Notes: a model not told the origin generated them from the letters alone. A stretch of 9,761 nucleotides of DNA from Prevotellaceae bacterium (GCA_905371275.1 CAJPLH010000067.1:1-9761), one strand, 5' to 3'. Positions 1 to 7,806 are shown, counted from the first letter of the stretch. Program-made: numbers and translations.

Positions 1-48
1 TTTGGTGAGAGAAACTTGGTTAACCTCTCCTGCATTTGGGGAAAAGAC

Positions 49-2049
49 TTAAGTATAAAGCACTTTCGGCAGTGTCATTTCAGCTGGATTGTTCTCTTTG
101 ACCACGACTTCGGGCAAAGTGCCATCGTGGGATGGGAGAACGTCATATGAGAGGCTGTCATTTACTTGCACTTGGGCTTTCACAGCATAGGTGCCAGGCG
201 TGAAATTGTCAGGGATATTGACCGGAACAGGCACATTTTTAGTGGTGAACTCATCGTGCTTGACAATGTCTTGCAGCGTTTGCGTCAAAACAATCTTTCC
301 GGCTTTGTCCACAAGAGAGAAAATGAGAGAACCCACGCGATAGTCGCCTTGCAAGGTGCGGATGGGGCAGAAGAGCGTTTGTGTCGTTCCTACGCGAAGA
401 GATTTTTCGCTCCAAAGTTTACCGTTCCAAGCGTAACCCGCACCATAGTAGAATTCATTTTTAACATAGCGTTTGTTGGCTGTGATTTCAAATTCTAATT
501 GAGGAACATTGCGAATGGGGTAGTAGTTGTCGGTGTGCTCGTCTTTGGTGGACTGCACCACAGGAGCCACGAAATAGGTGCCATCGGTCAAGTCGCTCGT
601 GTTGAAAGAGAGTTGAATGCGGTCTTGGTTGATTTGGTCGCTCTGTTGGAAAGTGATTATTGGGTCATACCACTTCGGAGTGCCTACCATTTGTTGCTGC
701 GCATTGTAGATAGCCAGTCCGACTCGTCCCTCGAAGGCATTGCCCTTGTTGATGAAATGTTGGAAAACAACGTCCAAATTGGTTGTCTTGTCTTGTTGTT
801 GAGCTGCACCTTCAGGCAATCTCATGGTGGTTTCTCGCTTACCTGCAATTTGGATGTCTGTGTTTCTGTAAGCCGCGGGAAGCGGTTTCACACCTCCTTT
901 TTTGGGATGCGCCAAGATGGCGTTCATGTTCTTGGAAAAACTCAAGGGGTTTCCGCCAAACTCAGCTCCAGCTTGTGAAAGAGAGAGAGATTCGAGCGAG
1001 AAGTAAGCATTTGCCAAACCTCCCCAACCGAAGTTCATGTGCACCAGTCCTCTCTCGTCAAGACCATCTGCCACCCAAGCATGGCCATTGTTGCCGAGAG
1101 AAGGCGAACCATCGAGATAGACGGGAAAACCATCGCGGATTTCTTGTTGTACCAATTTGAGAAAAGCGTCATTACCTTCAGACACTTTGGAGATAATCAC
1201 AGCGTCATATTGAAAGTGCTTGACGAGGGCGTCTTTGGCTTGCCATCCAAAGGCACCACTATACCACGGTGTATAACCCATATTCATAGCTACCCCCACA
1301 TCGCTCATCAACTTTGCTACGGCATTGCGTTGCGCTTCAGTGCTTCCTTGGGTGTAGTCGTTGATCATGTTGTTCCAATCGTAGTGCGATTGTTGGAAAT
1401 CCACTTGAAGGCGGTCTTGATAGTAAGGCACGGTGTATTCGTGCGTGCCAACTCCTTGCACTGGCCAATTGTGGAATTTCATGATTTGAGCAACGGCAGT
1501 GGCCACGCAGCCCGTGTAGGGATAGGGCGTGCTTCCGGCTTTACCCAGCATCGCATTATAAGGTTCCATCTGGTTCCATTTGGTTTGCAGCAAAGGAGCA
1601 ACGGCTTTGCCAGAAACTGCTGCCGTTTTCGCGCGAAGGTGCGCCGTTTTGTAGTGCTGCAAAGTGGCAAAGTTTGTTCTATATCCTTCCAACATATACT
1701 GCAAACCTGGGTGTGCGATAGTGGTGTCTAACGCATTTTCCTGACTGTATGCTAAAACTTTGCCCATAGCGTCGTCGCCTGCTACCAACACGAAGCCTTT
1801 GCCGTGAGCATCGTTGAAGAGGTAGTAGGGGAGTGGGGTTGCAGCGTGCTTCTTGGAGTGCTGCTTTGTGGAGAGGGTTCTGACGAGTTGTTTGTCTTTG
1901 GCTTTGACGTCGATGTATTGTCGTGCGATGCTCAAAGCTGTTGCTGGCGACACGATTTCTGCAAATTGGGGCAGGGTTATGCTAGCTACTGCGCACAAAA
2001 TGGACAGACGTTTATTCCAAAGAAGAGAGGGAGATGTTGTAAATATCAT
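49..2049 (-). CDS. C10 family cysteine protease (streptopain/interpain-like), secreted
   Basis: Papain-fold cysteine endopeptidase, exported and expected to degrade host or dietary protein. Numbering from the ATG at 2049 (666 aa), a hydrophobic stretch at about residues 17-30 following N-K-R looks like a signal peptide. A propeptide-like part follows (FVLVAGDDAMGKVLAYS), as in SpeB and Prevotella interpain A. The nucleophile lies in YTGCVATAVAQIMKFHNWP (Cys181). The catalytic His lies in NNGHAWVADG (His323), followed by HMNFGWGG, which supplies the conserved Trp. The Cys-His spacing of 142 residues is close to that of streptopain. Residues from about 380 to the end resemble beta-sandwich domains. 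The reading frame can be extended upstream to a TTG at 2085, but the ATG gives a better placed signal peptide. No type IX sorting domain is visible before the stop. The frame stays open from the stop to the window edge, so the end may be a nonsense mutation (see findings). The family is certain; substrate and export route are inferred. Confidence 0.93.
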   Translation of the reverse strand: MIFTTSPSLLWNKRLSILCAVASITLPQFAEIVSPATALSIARQYIDVKAKDKQLVRTLSTKQHSKKHAATPLPYYLFNDAHGKGFVLVAGDDAMGKVLAYSQENALDTTIAHPGLQYMLEGYRTNFATLQHYKTAHLRAKTAAVSGKAVAPLLQTKWNQMEPYNAMLGKAGSTPYPYTGCVATAVAQIMKFHNWPVQGVGTHEYTVPYYQDRLQVDFQQSHYDWNNMINDYTQGSTEAQRNAVAKLMSDVGVAMNMGYTPWYSGAFGWQAKDALVKHFQYDAVIISKVSEGNDAFLKLVQQEIRDGFPVYLDGSPSLGNNGHAWVADGLDERGLVHMNFGWGGLANAYFSLESLSLSQAGAEFGGNPLSFSKNMNAILAHPKKGGVKPLPAAYRNTDIQIAGKRETTMRLPEGAAQQQDKTTNLDVVFQHFINKGNAFEGRVGLAIYNAQQQMVGTPKWYDPIITFQQSDQINQDRIQLSFNTSDLTDGTYFVAPVVQSTKDEHTDNYYPIRNVPQLEFEITANKRYVKNEFYYGAGYAWNGKLWSEKSLRVGTTQTLFCPIRTLQGDYRVGSLIFSLVDKAGKIVLTQTLQDIVKHDEFTTKNVPVPVNIPDNFTPGTYAVKAQVQVNDSLSYDVLPSHDGTLPEVVVKENNPAEMTLPKVLYT

Positions 2050-2097
2050 ATCTCTTAATGTGTTTCGAGCGAAATTATGGCTCAATAATTTATTGCT

Positions 2098-2135
2098 GCA
2101 AGAGCCTTGTTGGCATAAACCAACAAAGCTCTTGC
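2098..2135 (-). terminator. Strong hairpin between acyl-CoA ligase and protease genes
   Basis: Arms 2098-2113 and 2120-2135 form a 16-bp stem with one mismatch (arm core TTGTTGG / CCAACAA) around a 6-base loop. It lies 42 bases past the stop of the ligase gene and upstream of the protease start, both on the minus strand, so it probably ends the ligase transcript. The sequence after the stem on the minus strand is AT-rich but has no clean T run, so stem stability is the main support. If it terminates, the protease needs its own promoter. The only candidate seen downstream of the hairpin is a one-mismatch TAATTTCG near 2070. Confidence 0.6.
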
Positions 2136-2177
2136 TAAATAGATTAGTAAAAGGGTAGTGCGGAGGATTGCGTTTGC

Positions 2178-3875
2178 CTAGATTTCGGCATCGGCATAGA
2201 GGAAGCGTTTGATGGAACGTTTAGGCGTTTTCTCAAATTCTTCTTCATAAAGGCGGAAACCAGAGATTTGCTCATAGCTATTGACCATCGCATTGAGTTC
2301 GCGGCGGTTGGCTTCCATTTGTTTTTGGAGTTCTTCGTCGCTGAGGGCGGCTTTGTGCACTTCGTCATAATCAGGATGAATCAGCGCATAGAGCTTTTCT
2401 CCTTTTTGAATGACAATGCTCTCCATCACAAAGGGAAGTGTGTTGAGTTTATCTTCGATTTCTTCGGGATAAATGTTTTGTCCGCTTGCACCGAGTAGCA
2501 TATTCTTGCTGCGACCACGGATGAAGAGGTTGCCTTCTGCATCGAGAATACCCAAATCTCCTGTGTGATACCAGCCTTCAGCGTCGAGCGTTTGTGCTGT
2601 GGCTTCAGGATTTTTGTAATATCCGAGCATCACGTTGGCGCCACGCGTCAAAATTTCACCTACAACGCGAGTGGGGTCGGGACTGTCGATGCGGATTTCC
2701 ATGCGAGGGGCAGCCTTACCGCAAGAACCAGGCACGAAGTTTTTCCAATCCTCATAGGAGATGATGGGAGCGCATTCTGTGGCACCATAACCCACGGTGT
2801 AGTTGAATCCGATTTTGTTGAGGAATTGTTCCACTTCTTTGTTGAGAGCCGCACCCCCAACGATGATTTCGTAGAATTCTCCACCAAACACTTGTTGGAT
2901 GGCAGAACGCACTTTGGTCAAGATGCGATCGCTGATGATGGGCAAGCGCAAAAGTAGCTTCATTGATGGAGTTTCCAACTTGGGCATTACCATCTTCTTG
3001 ATGATTTTCTCGATGATGAGAGGAACACTCACCACAACCTTTGGTTTGACATCGGCAAAAGCTTGCACAATCACCTTTGGAGTGGGTTTGCTGGTGAGAT
3101 AATGCACGTGAAGTCCGAAGAGGAATTCGAAGATGAACTCAAAAGCCATGCCATACATATGTGCCATAGGGAGCATAGAGATGATGCGGTCGCCGTGTTG
3201 CACTTTGTCACCGAGAACGCCAATGGCGAAGTCATAGTTCGACCACAAAGCGCGATAAGGAATCAACACACCTTTTGAGTTAGACGTAGTGCCTGATGTG
3301 TAGTTGATCATGGCGAGGTCTTCTCCGTTGGGAGCTTCGCGATAAATCACGTGTTCCTTTCTGAAGTATTTGGGATAGCGTTCGCCATAGAGCGCGTTGA
3401 GGCGTTCGCGAGCATCGGTTAGTGCCTTGTTGCGGCTCAATTTGAGCATAAAGTCGGGGATGTAGACAATACCTTCTAAGTTGGGCATCTCTTCTGCAAG
3501 GTATTCTTCTTTGTCGCCTTTGAGTGAATTGTAAACCAAATCTCCCACAAATAGCAAACGCGCTTCGGAGTGGTTCACGATGTTGTGCACCTGCTCTGGC
3601 TTGAACTCATGGAGAATGGGCACTGCCACAGCGCGATAAGTGAGAATGGCTAAGAAAGCTACTGCCCATTGCGAAGAGTTGCGACCGCAAACAGCAATTT
3701 TGTCACCAGGATTGATGCCTGCTGTTTCAAAAAGGATGTGGAGTTTTGCGATTTTGCGCGCCACATCTTTATATTGTAGCGTACTTCCTTTGTAATCGGT
3801 GAGTGCGTTGCGATCCCAGTGGGTGCAAATGCTTTCTTGAATTAGACGATTAAAGTCTTTATATTGGTATTCCAT
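2178..3875 (-). CDS. AMP-forming long-chain acyl-CoA ligase (AMP-binding family)
   Basis: Activates a carboxylic acid, probably a long-chain fatty acid, to acyl-AMP and then to acyl-CoA in the cytoplasm. The 565-residue length suits the ANL superfamily. Motifs appear in order: the nucleotide loop YTSGTTSNSKG (residues 192-202), GYGATECAP with Glu367, GWYHTGDLG with Asp440, FIRGRSKNM with Arg455 in the hinge region, and a C-terminal TPKRSIKRF whose Lys556 fits the adenylation lysine. The loop reads TTSNSKG rather than the commoner TTGxPKG. The central Ser/Thr and Lys are kept, so activity is expected. The ATG at 3875 is the natural start. The gene is divergent from mltG and followed by a hairpin, so it probably forms a single-gene unit. 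Substrate cannot be read from sequence: a fatty-acid ligase (FadD-like) is most likely, and another acyl-CoA or acyl-ACP synthetase is possible. Confidence 0.92.
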   Translation of the reverse strand: MEYQYKDFNRLIQESICTHWDRNALTDYKGSTLQYKDVARKIAKLHILFETAGINPGDKIAVCGRNSSQWAVAFLAILTYRAVAVPILHEFKPEQVHNIVNHSEARLLFVGDLVYNSLKGDKEEYLAEEMPNLEGIVYIPDFMLKLSRNKALTDARERLNALYGERYPKYFRKEHVIYREAPNGEDLAMINYTSGTTSNSKGVLIPYRALWSNYDFAIGVLGDKVQHGDRIISMLPMAHMYGMAFEFIFEFLFGLHVHYLTSKPTPKVIVQAFADVKPKVVVSVPLIIEKIIKKMVMPKLETPSMKLLLRLPIISDRILTKVRSAIQQVFGGEFYEIIVGGAALNKEVEQFLNKIGFNYTVGYGATECAPIISYEDWKNFVPGSCGKAAPRMEIRIDSPDPTRVVGEILTRGANVMLGYYKNPEATAQTLDAEGWYHTGDLGILDAEGNLFIRGRSKNMLLGASGQNIYPEEIEDKLNTLPFVMESIVIQKGEKLYALIHPDYDEVHKAALSDEELQKQMEANRRELNAMVNSYEQISGFRLYEEEFEKTPKRSIKRFLYADAEI

Positions 3876-4004
3876 TGAAACAATGTAGATGTTATGTCAA
3901 ACTGAGAAGAAACGTAGACGAAGGGCGCGATGGACTTTGTCGTTACTGCGCTAATATGCGAAATCAAGAGGGCAAACTACTTGCGCAATCCATTTCTATA
4001 TGTG

Positions 4005-4035
4005 CAAAAGTACGATATTTTTGAGACTTAGCAAG
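4005..4035 (-). promoter_or_regulatory. Candidate promoter of the acyl-CoA ligase gene
   Basis: On the minus strand, TACTTTTG (4005-4012) matches the Bacteroidota -7 consensus TAnnTTTG exactly. CTTG (4032-4035) lies 19 bases upstream and matches three of four bases of the -33 element TTTG. Transcription would start near 4000, giving a leader of about 120 bases. The call rests on consensus matching only. Confidence 0.55.
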
Positions 4036-4069
4036 GAGAAAGCGCAGAGAAACTGCACACAACCCGATA

Positions 4070-4086
4070 TTTTTGTGTAATTTTGT
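4070..4086 (+). promoter_or_regulatory. Candidate distal promoter of mltG, shared 17-mer
   Basis: TAATTTTG (4078-4085) is an exact TAnnTTTG -7 match inside a 17-base stretch that recurs identically upstream of the fucosidase gene at 8958-8974. No TTTG -33 element is seen 19-21 bases upstream. Transcription from here would give a leader of about 105 bases before the mltG start. Confidence 0.45.
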
Positions 4087-4164
4087 CGGTGCAAATGGCA
4101 TCTCAACATTTTGACGAAAGATTTCTTCTGTCAATGTGTTGGAAAGGTGCTAAGGATTTGACCA

Positions 4165-4172
4165 TACTTTTG
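4165..4172 (+). promoter_or_regulatory. Candidate proximal promoter of mltG
   Basis: TACTTTTG is an exact match to the TAnnTTTG -7 element, 26 bases before the mltG ATG. A TTG at 4139-4141 could act as a poor -33 element, although the 23-base spacing is longer than the usual 19-21. With the distal site, mltG may have two tandem start points, or only one of the pair may be used. Confidence 0.4.
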
Positions 4173-4198
4173 TCTTTCATATACATTATTCTCTCTTT

Positions 4199-5221
4199 AT
4201 GGAAAAGAAAAAGAAGAAGAAGCTTTCTTTGTTGGTTTGCTATGTACTAACATTGGTAGTTATTCTTAGCCGAGCTTTGTTTGGCGCTTTCACGGTGAGC
4301 GAATCGCGCATCTTATTTGTGGACAATGATGATACAATCGACTCGATTTACGTCAAAACAAGTCCCAATCGCAACATCTTGTCGCGTCCGGTCTTTGCTG
4401 TGCTCAACGTGCTGACGGGTTATCCTAAACACATCAAACCTGGACGTTATGAAGTGGGCAACTCTACGTCTGTGTTGCAAGTGTATCGAAATTTGCGAAA
4501 TGGCAAACAAGCGCCTGTGCGACTCACTATTCCTGTATTGCGTACGAACCACGATTTGGCGGCATTTTTAGGGAAAAACTTCCAAGCTAGTACTGAAGAT
4601 TTTGAGGCCGTGTTGCAGGACAGTGCTTTGTTGGCTACTTTCCAAAAAACACCTGCTACTGCTGTTTGTCTTTTCGTTCCCAATACCTATGAATTGTATT
4701 GGACGCTGCAACCCAAAGCGCTTTTGGAGCGTATGAATAAGGAGGCACAAAAGTTCTGGAACGACAAACGTGTGCTTGAAGCAAAGCAATTAGGGCTCAC
4801 TCCCGATGAAGTGATGACAGTGGCTTCCATTGTGGAACAAGAAACGGCTTACAATCCCGAAAAACCTATGGTGGCTGGGATGTATCTGAACCGTTTGAAT
4901 CAAAAGATGCCGCTTCAAGCTGATCCTACTGTCAAATTTGCACTCGGTGATTTTGCTTTGCGTCGCATTCTCCACGAACATCTTCGTGTGAATAGTCCAT
5001 ACAACACTTACAAAGTGAAGGGACTCCCTCCTGGACCTATTTGCATTCCTTCGGTGGAAAGCATCAATGCAGTGTTGCATCGCGCTAATCACAACTATCT
5101 CTATATGTGTGCGAAAGAAGATTTCTCAGGAAGTCACAATTTTGCTACCACTTATGCGGAGCATCAAAAGAATGCGGCCAAGTATGCAGCCGCACTCAAT
5201 GCTCGTGGCATCCGTTCTTAA
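4199..5221 (+). CDS. mltG: Endolytic murein transglycosylase MltG (YceG-like)
   Basis: Inner-membrane lytic transglycosylase that cuts nascent peptidoglycan strands internally and so helps set glycan chain length. The product is 340 aa, the same length as the E. coli enzyme. After a lysine-rich cytoplasmic start (K3-K8) there is one membrane segment at about residues 9-30, so the rest lies in the periplasm. Family signatures are clear: TVASIVEQETA with Glu213 at the position of the catalytic glutamate (E. coli Glu218), MAGMYLNRL-type sequence (here VAGMYLNRLNQKMPLQADPT), SPYNTYKVKGLPPGPI (residues 266-281) and a C-terminal HNFATTYAEHQKN. The ATG follows directly after a good promoter candidate, and no Shine-Dalgarno is seen, which is normal for the phylum. 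The DUF3078 gene follows after 139 bases on the same strand with no clear terminator between them, so read-through is possible. Confidence 0.95.
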   Translation: MEKKKKKKLSLLVCYVLTLVVILSRALFGAFTVSESRILFVDNDDTIDSIYVKTSPNRNILSRPVFAVLNVLTGYPKHIKPGRYEVGNSTSVLQVYRNLRNGKQAPVRLTIPVLRTNHDLAAFLGKNFQASTEDFEAVLQDSALLATFQKTPATAVCLFVPNTYELYWTLQPKALLERMNKEAQKFWNDKRVLEAKQLGLTPDEVMTVASIVEQETAYNPEKPMVAGMYLNRLNQKMPLQADPTVKFALGDFALRRILHEHLRVNSPYNTYKVKGLPPGPICIPSVESINAVLHRANHNYLYMCAKEDFSGSHNFATTYAEHQKNAAKYAAALNARGIRS

Positions 5222-5360
5222 TGGGAGGAATCGAGTATTTTGATAATGCTCCTTACATTTAGGAGGAAGCAATCCCACGCTGTACGGCGAGGGGGAAGGT
5301 TCTTCAATGAGGCATCTAACGAAGCATCTAATAATAAAGATAATCAGACAAACCAAGACT

Positions 5361-6680
5361 ATGAAGTTGAAGCTATTTGCTATCACACTGAGTTTCATTT
5401 GCTTTGCTTTGGGCAGCTATGCCCAGAGCACTCGACGCACTGTGCGAGGACGTAATACGGCGTTTGAAGACTCCCTCGGAGCGATAGCGCGTCGCTATGC
5501 CTTTTCGCTTGATAGTCTGAATCGGTCGCTGGAGGAGAAAGCAAAGAGCGATACGGACAATCTTGAGGATCCTTACTTTTTTCCTTTGTTTGCGGCTAAC
5601 ACCTTTTATCGCTTTCCAGTTCGTCTAGAACTCGGTAGTTTGCAACCGACAGCGTCTTCTTTGCAAAGAGGAATAGCGCAAGCTTTAATGCAAGTCTACA
5701 CACTTCGTCCTGAATTGGTGCAATATAATTTGGCTTATTATCAGGAATCACTCAAAAGTTCGTCTAATGCTAAGCCATCTGCTTTGTCCATCGATAAGGA
5801 AAAACCTGCGGTGTTGCCGAAAGTGACCAAACAACAACTGGCGCAGTGGAATGATTTTGCTCCCATCCATCTCGACATTCATCGTCCGAACTTCTGGAAT
5901 TTCAAGGGAGCAATGTCGTTGCAGTTTATGCAGTATTTGGTTTCCGACAACTGGTACAAGGGAGGCGAAAATCATAATTCTTTCTTGACTTCAGGTATTT
6001 TTGAAGCCAACTACGATGATAAGCAGAAACTCACCTTTACGAACAAGCTGGAAATGAAATTGGGTTTCCAAACTTCTCAATCCGATTCGTTGCACAAGTA
6101 CAAGACGAATGCCGACCTGTTGCGTATGACCAATCAACTAGGTTTGCAAGCTTTCAAACATTGGTATTATACTGCGATGCTCCAGACTTGGTCGCAGTTT
6201 TATCCGGGCTATCACGCCAACGATAAACGCGTGTTCTCTGATTTCGCTTCTCCCATCGAAACGGTCTTCTCCATCGGTATGGATTACAAATATAAAAGTT
6301 CGAAGTTGGAGATTTCAGCCACGCTCTCACCTATCGCAGCCAACTATAAATATGTGTCGCGTTTGGATTTGTCGGAACGATATGGGGTGGAAAAAAACAA
6401 ACATTCGCGCCTTGATTTAGGTTCTACTGTGACAATCAACGTGAAGTGGACTCCTTCCGATTGGTTGCAGTGGACTACACGTTTCTACGCTTTCACCAGT
6501 TATTCCAAGGTCGTGGCAGAATGGGAAAACACGCTCTCGCTCCGAGCCAACAAATACCTTTCTACAAAGATTTTCCTCTTTCCCCGATTTGACGATGGGG
6601 TAAACCGCAAAGCAAACACCAACCAGAGTTTCTTTCAAGTCAACGAATATCTGTCTGTCGGAGTAGATTTGGCTTTTTAG
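5361..6680 (+). CDS. DUF3078 outer-membrane beta-barrel protein
   Basis: Uncharacterised Bacteroidota outer-membrane protein family. From the ATG at 5361 (439 aa), residues 1-21 form a clean signal peptide ending SYA before Gln22. The frame opens further upstream (ATG 5307), but that would put 18 extra residues before the signal, so 5361 is preferred. Residues about 22-175 are soluble and partly helical, with a Ser/Lys-rich link. From about residue 178 (FWNFKGAMSLQFMQYL) to the end there are alternating hydrophobic strands rich in Tyr, Trp and Phe. The characteristic VSDNWYKGGENHNSF segment is present, and the protein ends in Phe (VGVDLAF), as barrels often do for BAM-dependent insertion. It sits between mltG and a lipoprotein gene, which fits an envelope role. 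No substrate or transport function can be stated. The first half could act as a periplasmic plug or adaptor, which is inference. Confidence 0.88.
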   Translation: MKLKLFAITLSFICFALGSYAQSTRRTVRGRNTAFEDSLGAIARRYAFSLDSLNRSLEEKAKSDTDNLEDPYFFPLFAANTFYRFPVRLELGSLQPTASSLQRGIAQALMQVYTLRPELVQYNLAYYQESLKSSSNAKPSALSIDKEKPAVLPKVTKQQLAQWNDFAPIHLDIHRPNFWNFKGAMSLQFMQYLVSDNWYKGGENHNSFLTSGIFEANYDDKQKLTFTNKLEMKLGFQTSQSDSLHKYKTNADLLRMTNQLGLQAFKHWYYTAMLQTWSQFYPGYHANDKRVFSDFASPIETVFSIGMDYKYKSSKLEISATLSPIAANYKYVSRLDLSERYGVEKNKHSRLDLGSTVTINVKWTPSDWLQWTTRFYAFTSYSKVVAEWENTLSLRANKYLSTKIFLFPRFDDGVNRKANTNQSFFQVNEYLSVGVDLAF

Positions 6681-6780
6681 TGCGTGTATTTTGCATTAGA
6701 ATTGCAAGATTCAGTCCGTTCTCCTTTGGAGCAGAGCGAAAAGGTAAATTTCTTTCCTAAGAAACGAATTCTACCATAAG

Positions 6781-6796
6781 TTTTTCGTAACTTTGC
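6781..6796 (+). promoter_or_regulatory. Candidate promoter of the DUF4827 lipoprotein gene
   Basis: TAACTTTG (6788-6795) is an exact TAnnTTTG -7 match, preceded by five T and CG, much like the elements before mltG and the fucosidase gene. A TTTG -33 element is not obvious at the normal spacing. The predicted start point near 6802 leaves a leader of about 30 bases before the ATG at 6834. Confidence 0.5.
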
Positions 6797-6833
6797 TCGC
6801 ATCATTTTCGTAAATACATCATTTGATAGCACT

Positions 6834-7526
6834 ATGTTTACAAAACAACGCTTCTTTTCCATCATATCTTGCGTTCTTCTTTTAGCTTTTGCCCTTGTTT
6901 CGTGCGATAAACAAGAAACTTATGCTGAACGTCGTGAGAAGGAAAACAAACAAATCGAACAGTTTCTCAAGCGCGGTGCGCATCTTGATGACAAGGAATA
7001 CGGTCGTCCACTTCTCGACGTACCAGGTAACATACAAGTCATCAGCGAAGCACAGTTTATCGCTCAAGATAGTACAACTGATGTCAGTAAAAATCAGTAT
7101 GTTCTCTTTGCTGGTTCGGGAGTTTATGCACAAGTGGTGCGCCGTGGCACTGGTTCTCCCATCAAACCTAACGAACACGTGATGTTGCTCTGTCGTTACA
7201 TTGAATACAACATCGCAACAGACAGTATTCGCTCGAGCAATTTATATGGTTTCGATTCTGTACGACCAGACGTGATGAGCCTTGAAAATAATAATGGTTC
7301 TCTTATAGGCGTTATGGCGGAAGGCATTATGCGTCGCTATTATGGCACCAAAGCTCCATCGGGATGGTTGATTCCGCTCCCTTATCTTAAGTTGGGACGT
7401 CCGCTTTCTGAAAAGGACGAAATCTCTAAGTTGCGCATCATTGTGCCTAGCACAGAAGGACATAGTGTGGCACAAGACCGCACTCAACCTTATTTCTACG
7501 AGATTACTTTTGAGCGTAGTCGATAA
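6834..7526 (+). CDS. DUF4827 family FKBP-like lipoprotein
   Basis: Small envelope lipoprotein of 230 aa. Residues 1-23 form a lipoprotein signal ending in the lipobox ALVSC, so Cys24 would be lipidated. A charged helical stretch follows (YAERREKENKQIEQFLKRG). The part from about residue 88 resembles an FKBP-type peptidyl-prolyl isomerase fold: YAQVVRRGTGSPIKPNEHV, then APSGWLIPLPYLKLG, then RIIVPSTEGHSVAQ and a terminal PYFYEITFE strand. DUF4827 proteins belong to this FKBP-like group and are related in shape to gliding-motility FKBP lipoproteins. Whether this one has isomerase activity or only binds partners cannot be judged. The acidic export signal described for surface lipoproteins right after the Cys is not clear (DKQE). 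The gene has its own promoter candidate and ends at a strong terminator. Confidence 0.85.
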   Translation: MFTKQRFFSIISCVLLLAFALVSCDKQETYAERREKENKQIEQFLKRGAHLDDKEYGRPLLDVPGNIQVISEAQFIAQDSTTDVSKNQYVLFAGSGVYAQVVRRGTGSPIKPNEHVMLLCRYIEYNIATDSIRSSNLYGFDSVRPDVMSLENNNGSLIGVMAEGIMRRYYGTKAPSGWLIPLPYLKLGRPLSEKDEISKLRIIVPSTEGHSVAQDRTQPYFYEITFERSR

Positions 7527-7614
7527 TACAGCATCGGCTTGCTATATGATAACGAGCCATCTACTTGTGTGAATTTGACGCTAAAAAGCACATTTCACGC
7601 CGCTTTACACATAC

Positions 7615-7648
7615 ATAAGGCTGAACCTGCATTTGGGTTCAGCCTTAT
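7615..7648 (+). terminator. Intrinsic terminator after the DUF4827 gene
   Basis: A perfect 13-bp stem, arms 7615-7627 (ATAAGGCTGAACC) and 7636-7648 (GGTTCAGCCTTAT), with an 8-base loop, 89 bases after the stop codon. The T-rich stretch CTCTTGTTTG follows on the plus strand, so termination of rightward transcription is the natural reading. Confidence 0.85.
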
Positions 7649-7661
7649 CTCTTGTTTGATA

Positions 7662-7806
7662 GCTTGAAATGTTTGATGAATCGGAGCTTATAATGGATTG
7701 ATAAATTGATAGATTGGCGTATTTGGTGGATTAGAATGTGTGATGGGGTGAAATGTTCGGCTTAATGGTCAAATGTTCGTTTGCTTGAAATGTTCGATGG
7801 ATGGAA
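7662..7806. repeat. Dispersed short repeats around AAATGTTYG
   Basis: Four copies of AAATGTTYG lie at 7667-7675, 7751-7759, 7771-7779 and 7788-7796. The first and last sit in a longer similar context beginning GCTTGAAATGTTYGATG, with about 20 of 24 bases alike. Between them are GATTGATA-like stretches. Spacing is irregular and the copies are imperfect, so this is neither a CRISPR nor a clean tandem array. Confidence 0.45.

Larger units (their letters stand above)
3876..4198. other. Divergent intergenic control region (ligase / mltG)
   Basis: These 323 bases separate the starts of the leftward ligase gene and the rightward mltG gene. No coding frame is convincing here. The stretch holds three matches to the Bacteroidota -7 element: one on the minus strand (4005-4012) and two on the plus strand (4078-4085 and 4165-4172), described separately. 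The predicted ligase leader is about 120 bases. I see no riboswitch, attenuator or strong inverted repeat in it. Confidence 0.7.

Noticed and set aside
29..40. 12-mer CCTGCATTTGGG shared between the left edge and the terminator at 7626-7637
   Set aside because: A few 12-base matches are expected by chance in a window this size. At the left edge no matching stem surrounds it.
1039..1731. Open frame of 230 codons on the plus strand
   Set aside because: It lies opposite the C10 protease gene, whose catalytic motifs are intact in the minus-strand frame. The plus-strand translation shows no family signature.
2050..2085. Alternative TTG start of the protease gene at 2085
   Set aside because: It would add 12 polar residues before the signal peptide. 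The ATG at 2049 places the basic residues and hydrophobic core normally.
5248..5270. CTCCT/AGGAG inverted repeat and AGGAGG between mltG and the DUF3078 gene
   Set aside because: The stem is only five base pairs, and the Shine-Dalgarno-like AGGAGG is about 95 bases from the start codon, in a phylum that rarely uses one.
5307..5360. Earlier ATG for the DUF3078 gene
   Set aside because: It would put 18 residues ahead of a complete signal peptide that begins at the ATG at 5361.
6742..6774. Weak imperfect hairpin before the DUF4827 promoter, a possible terminator of the DUF3078 gene
   Set aside because: The pairing has several bulges and mismatches. It did not stand out enough from AT-rich background to be called.
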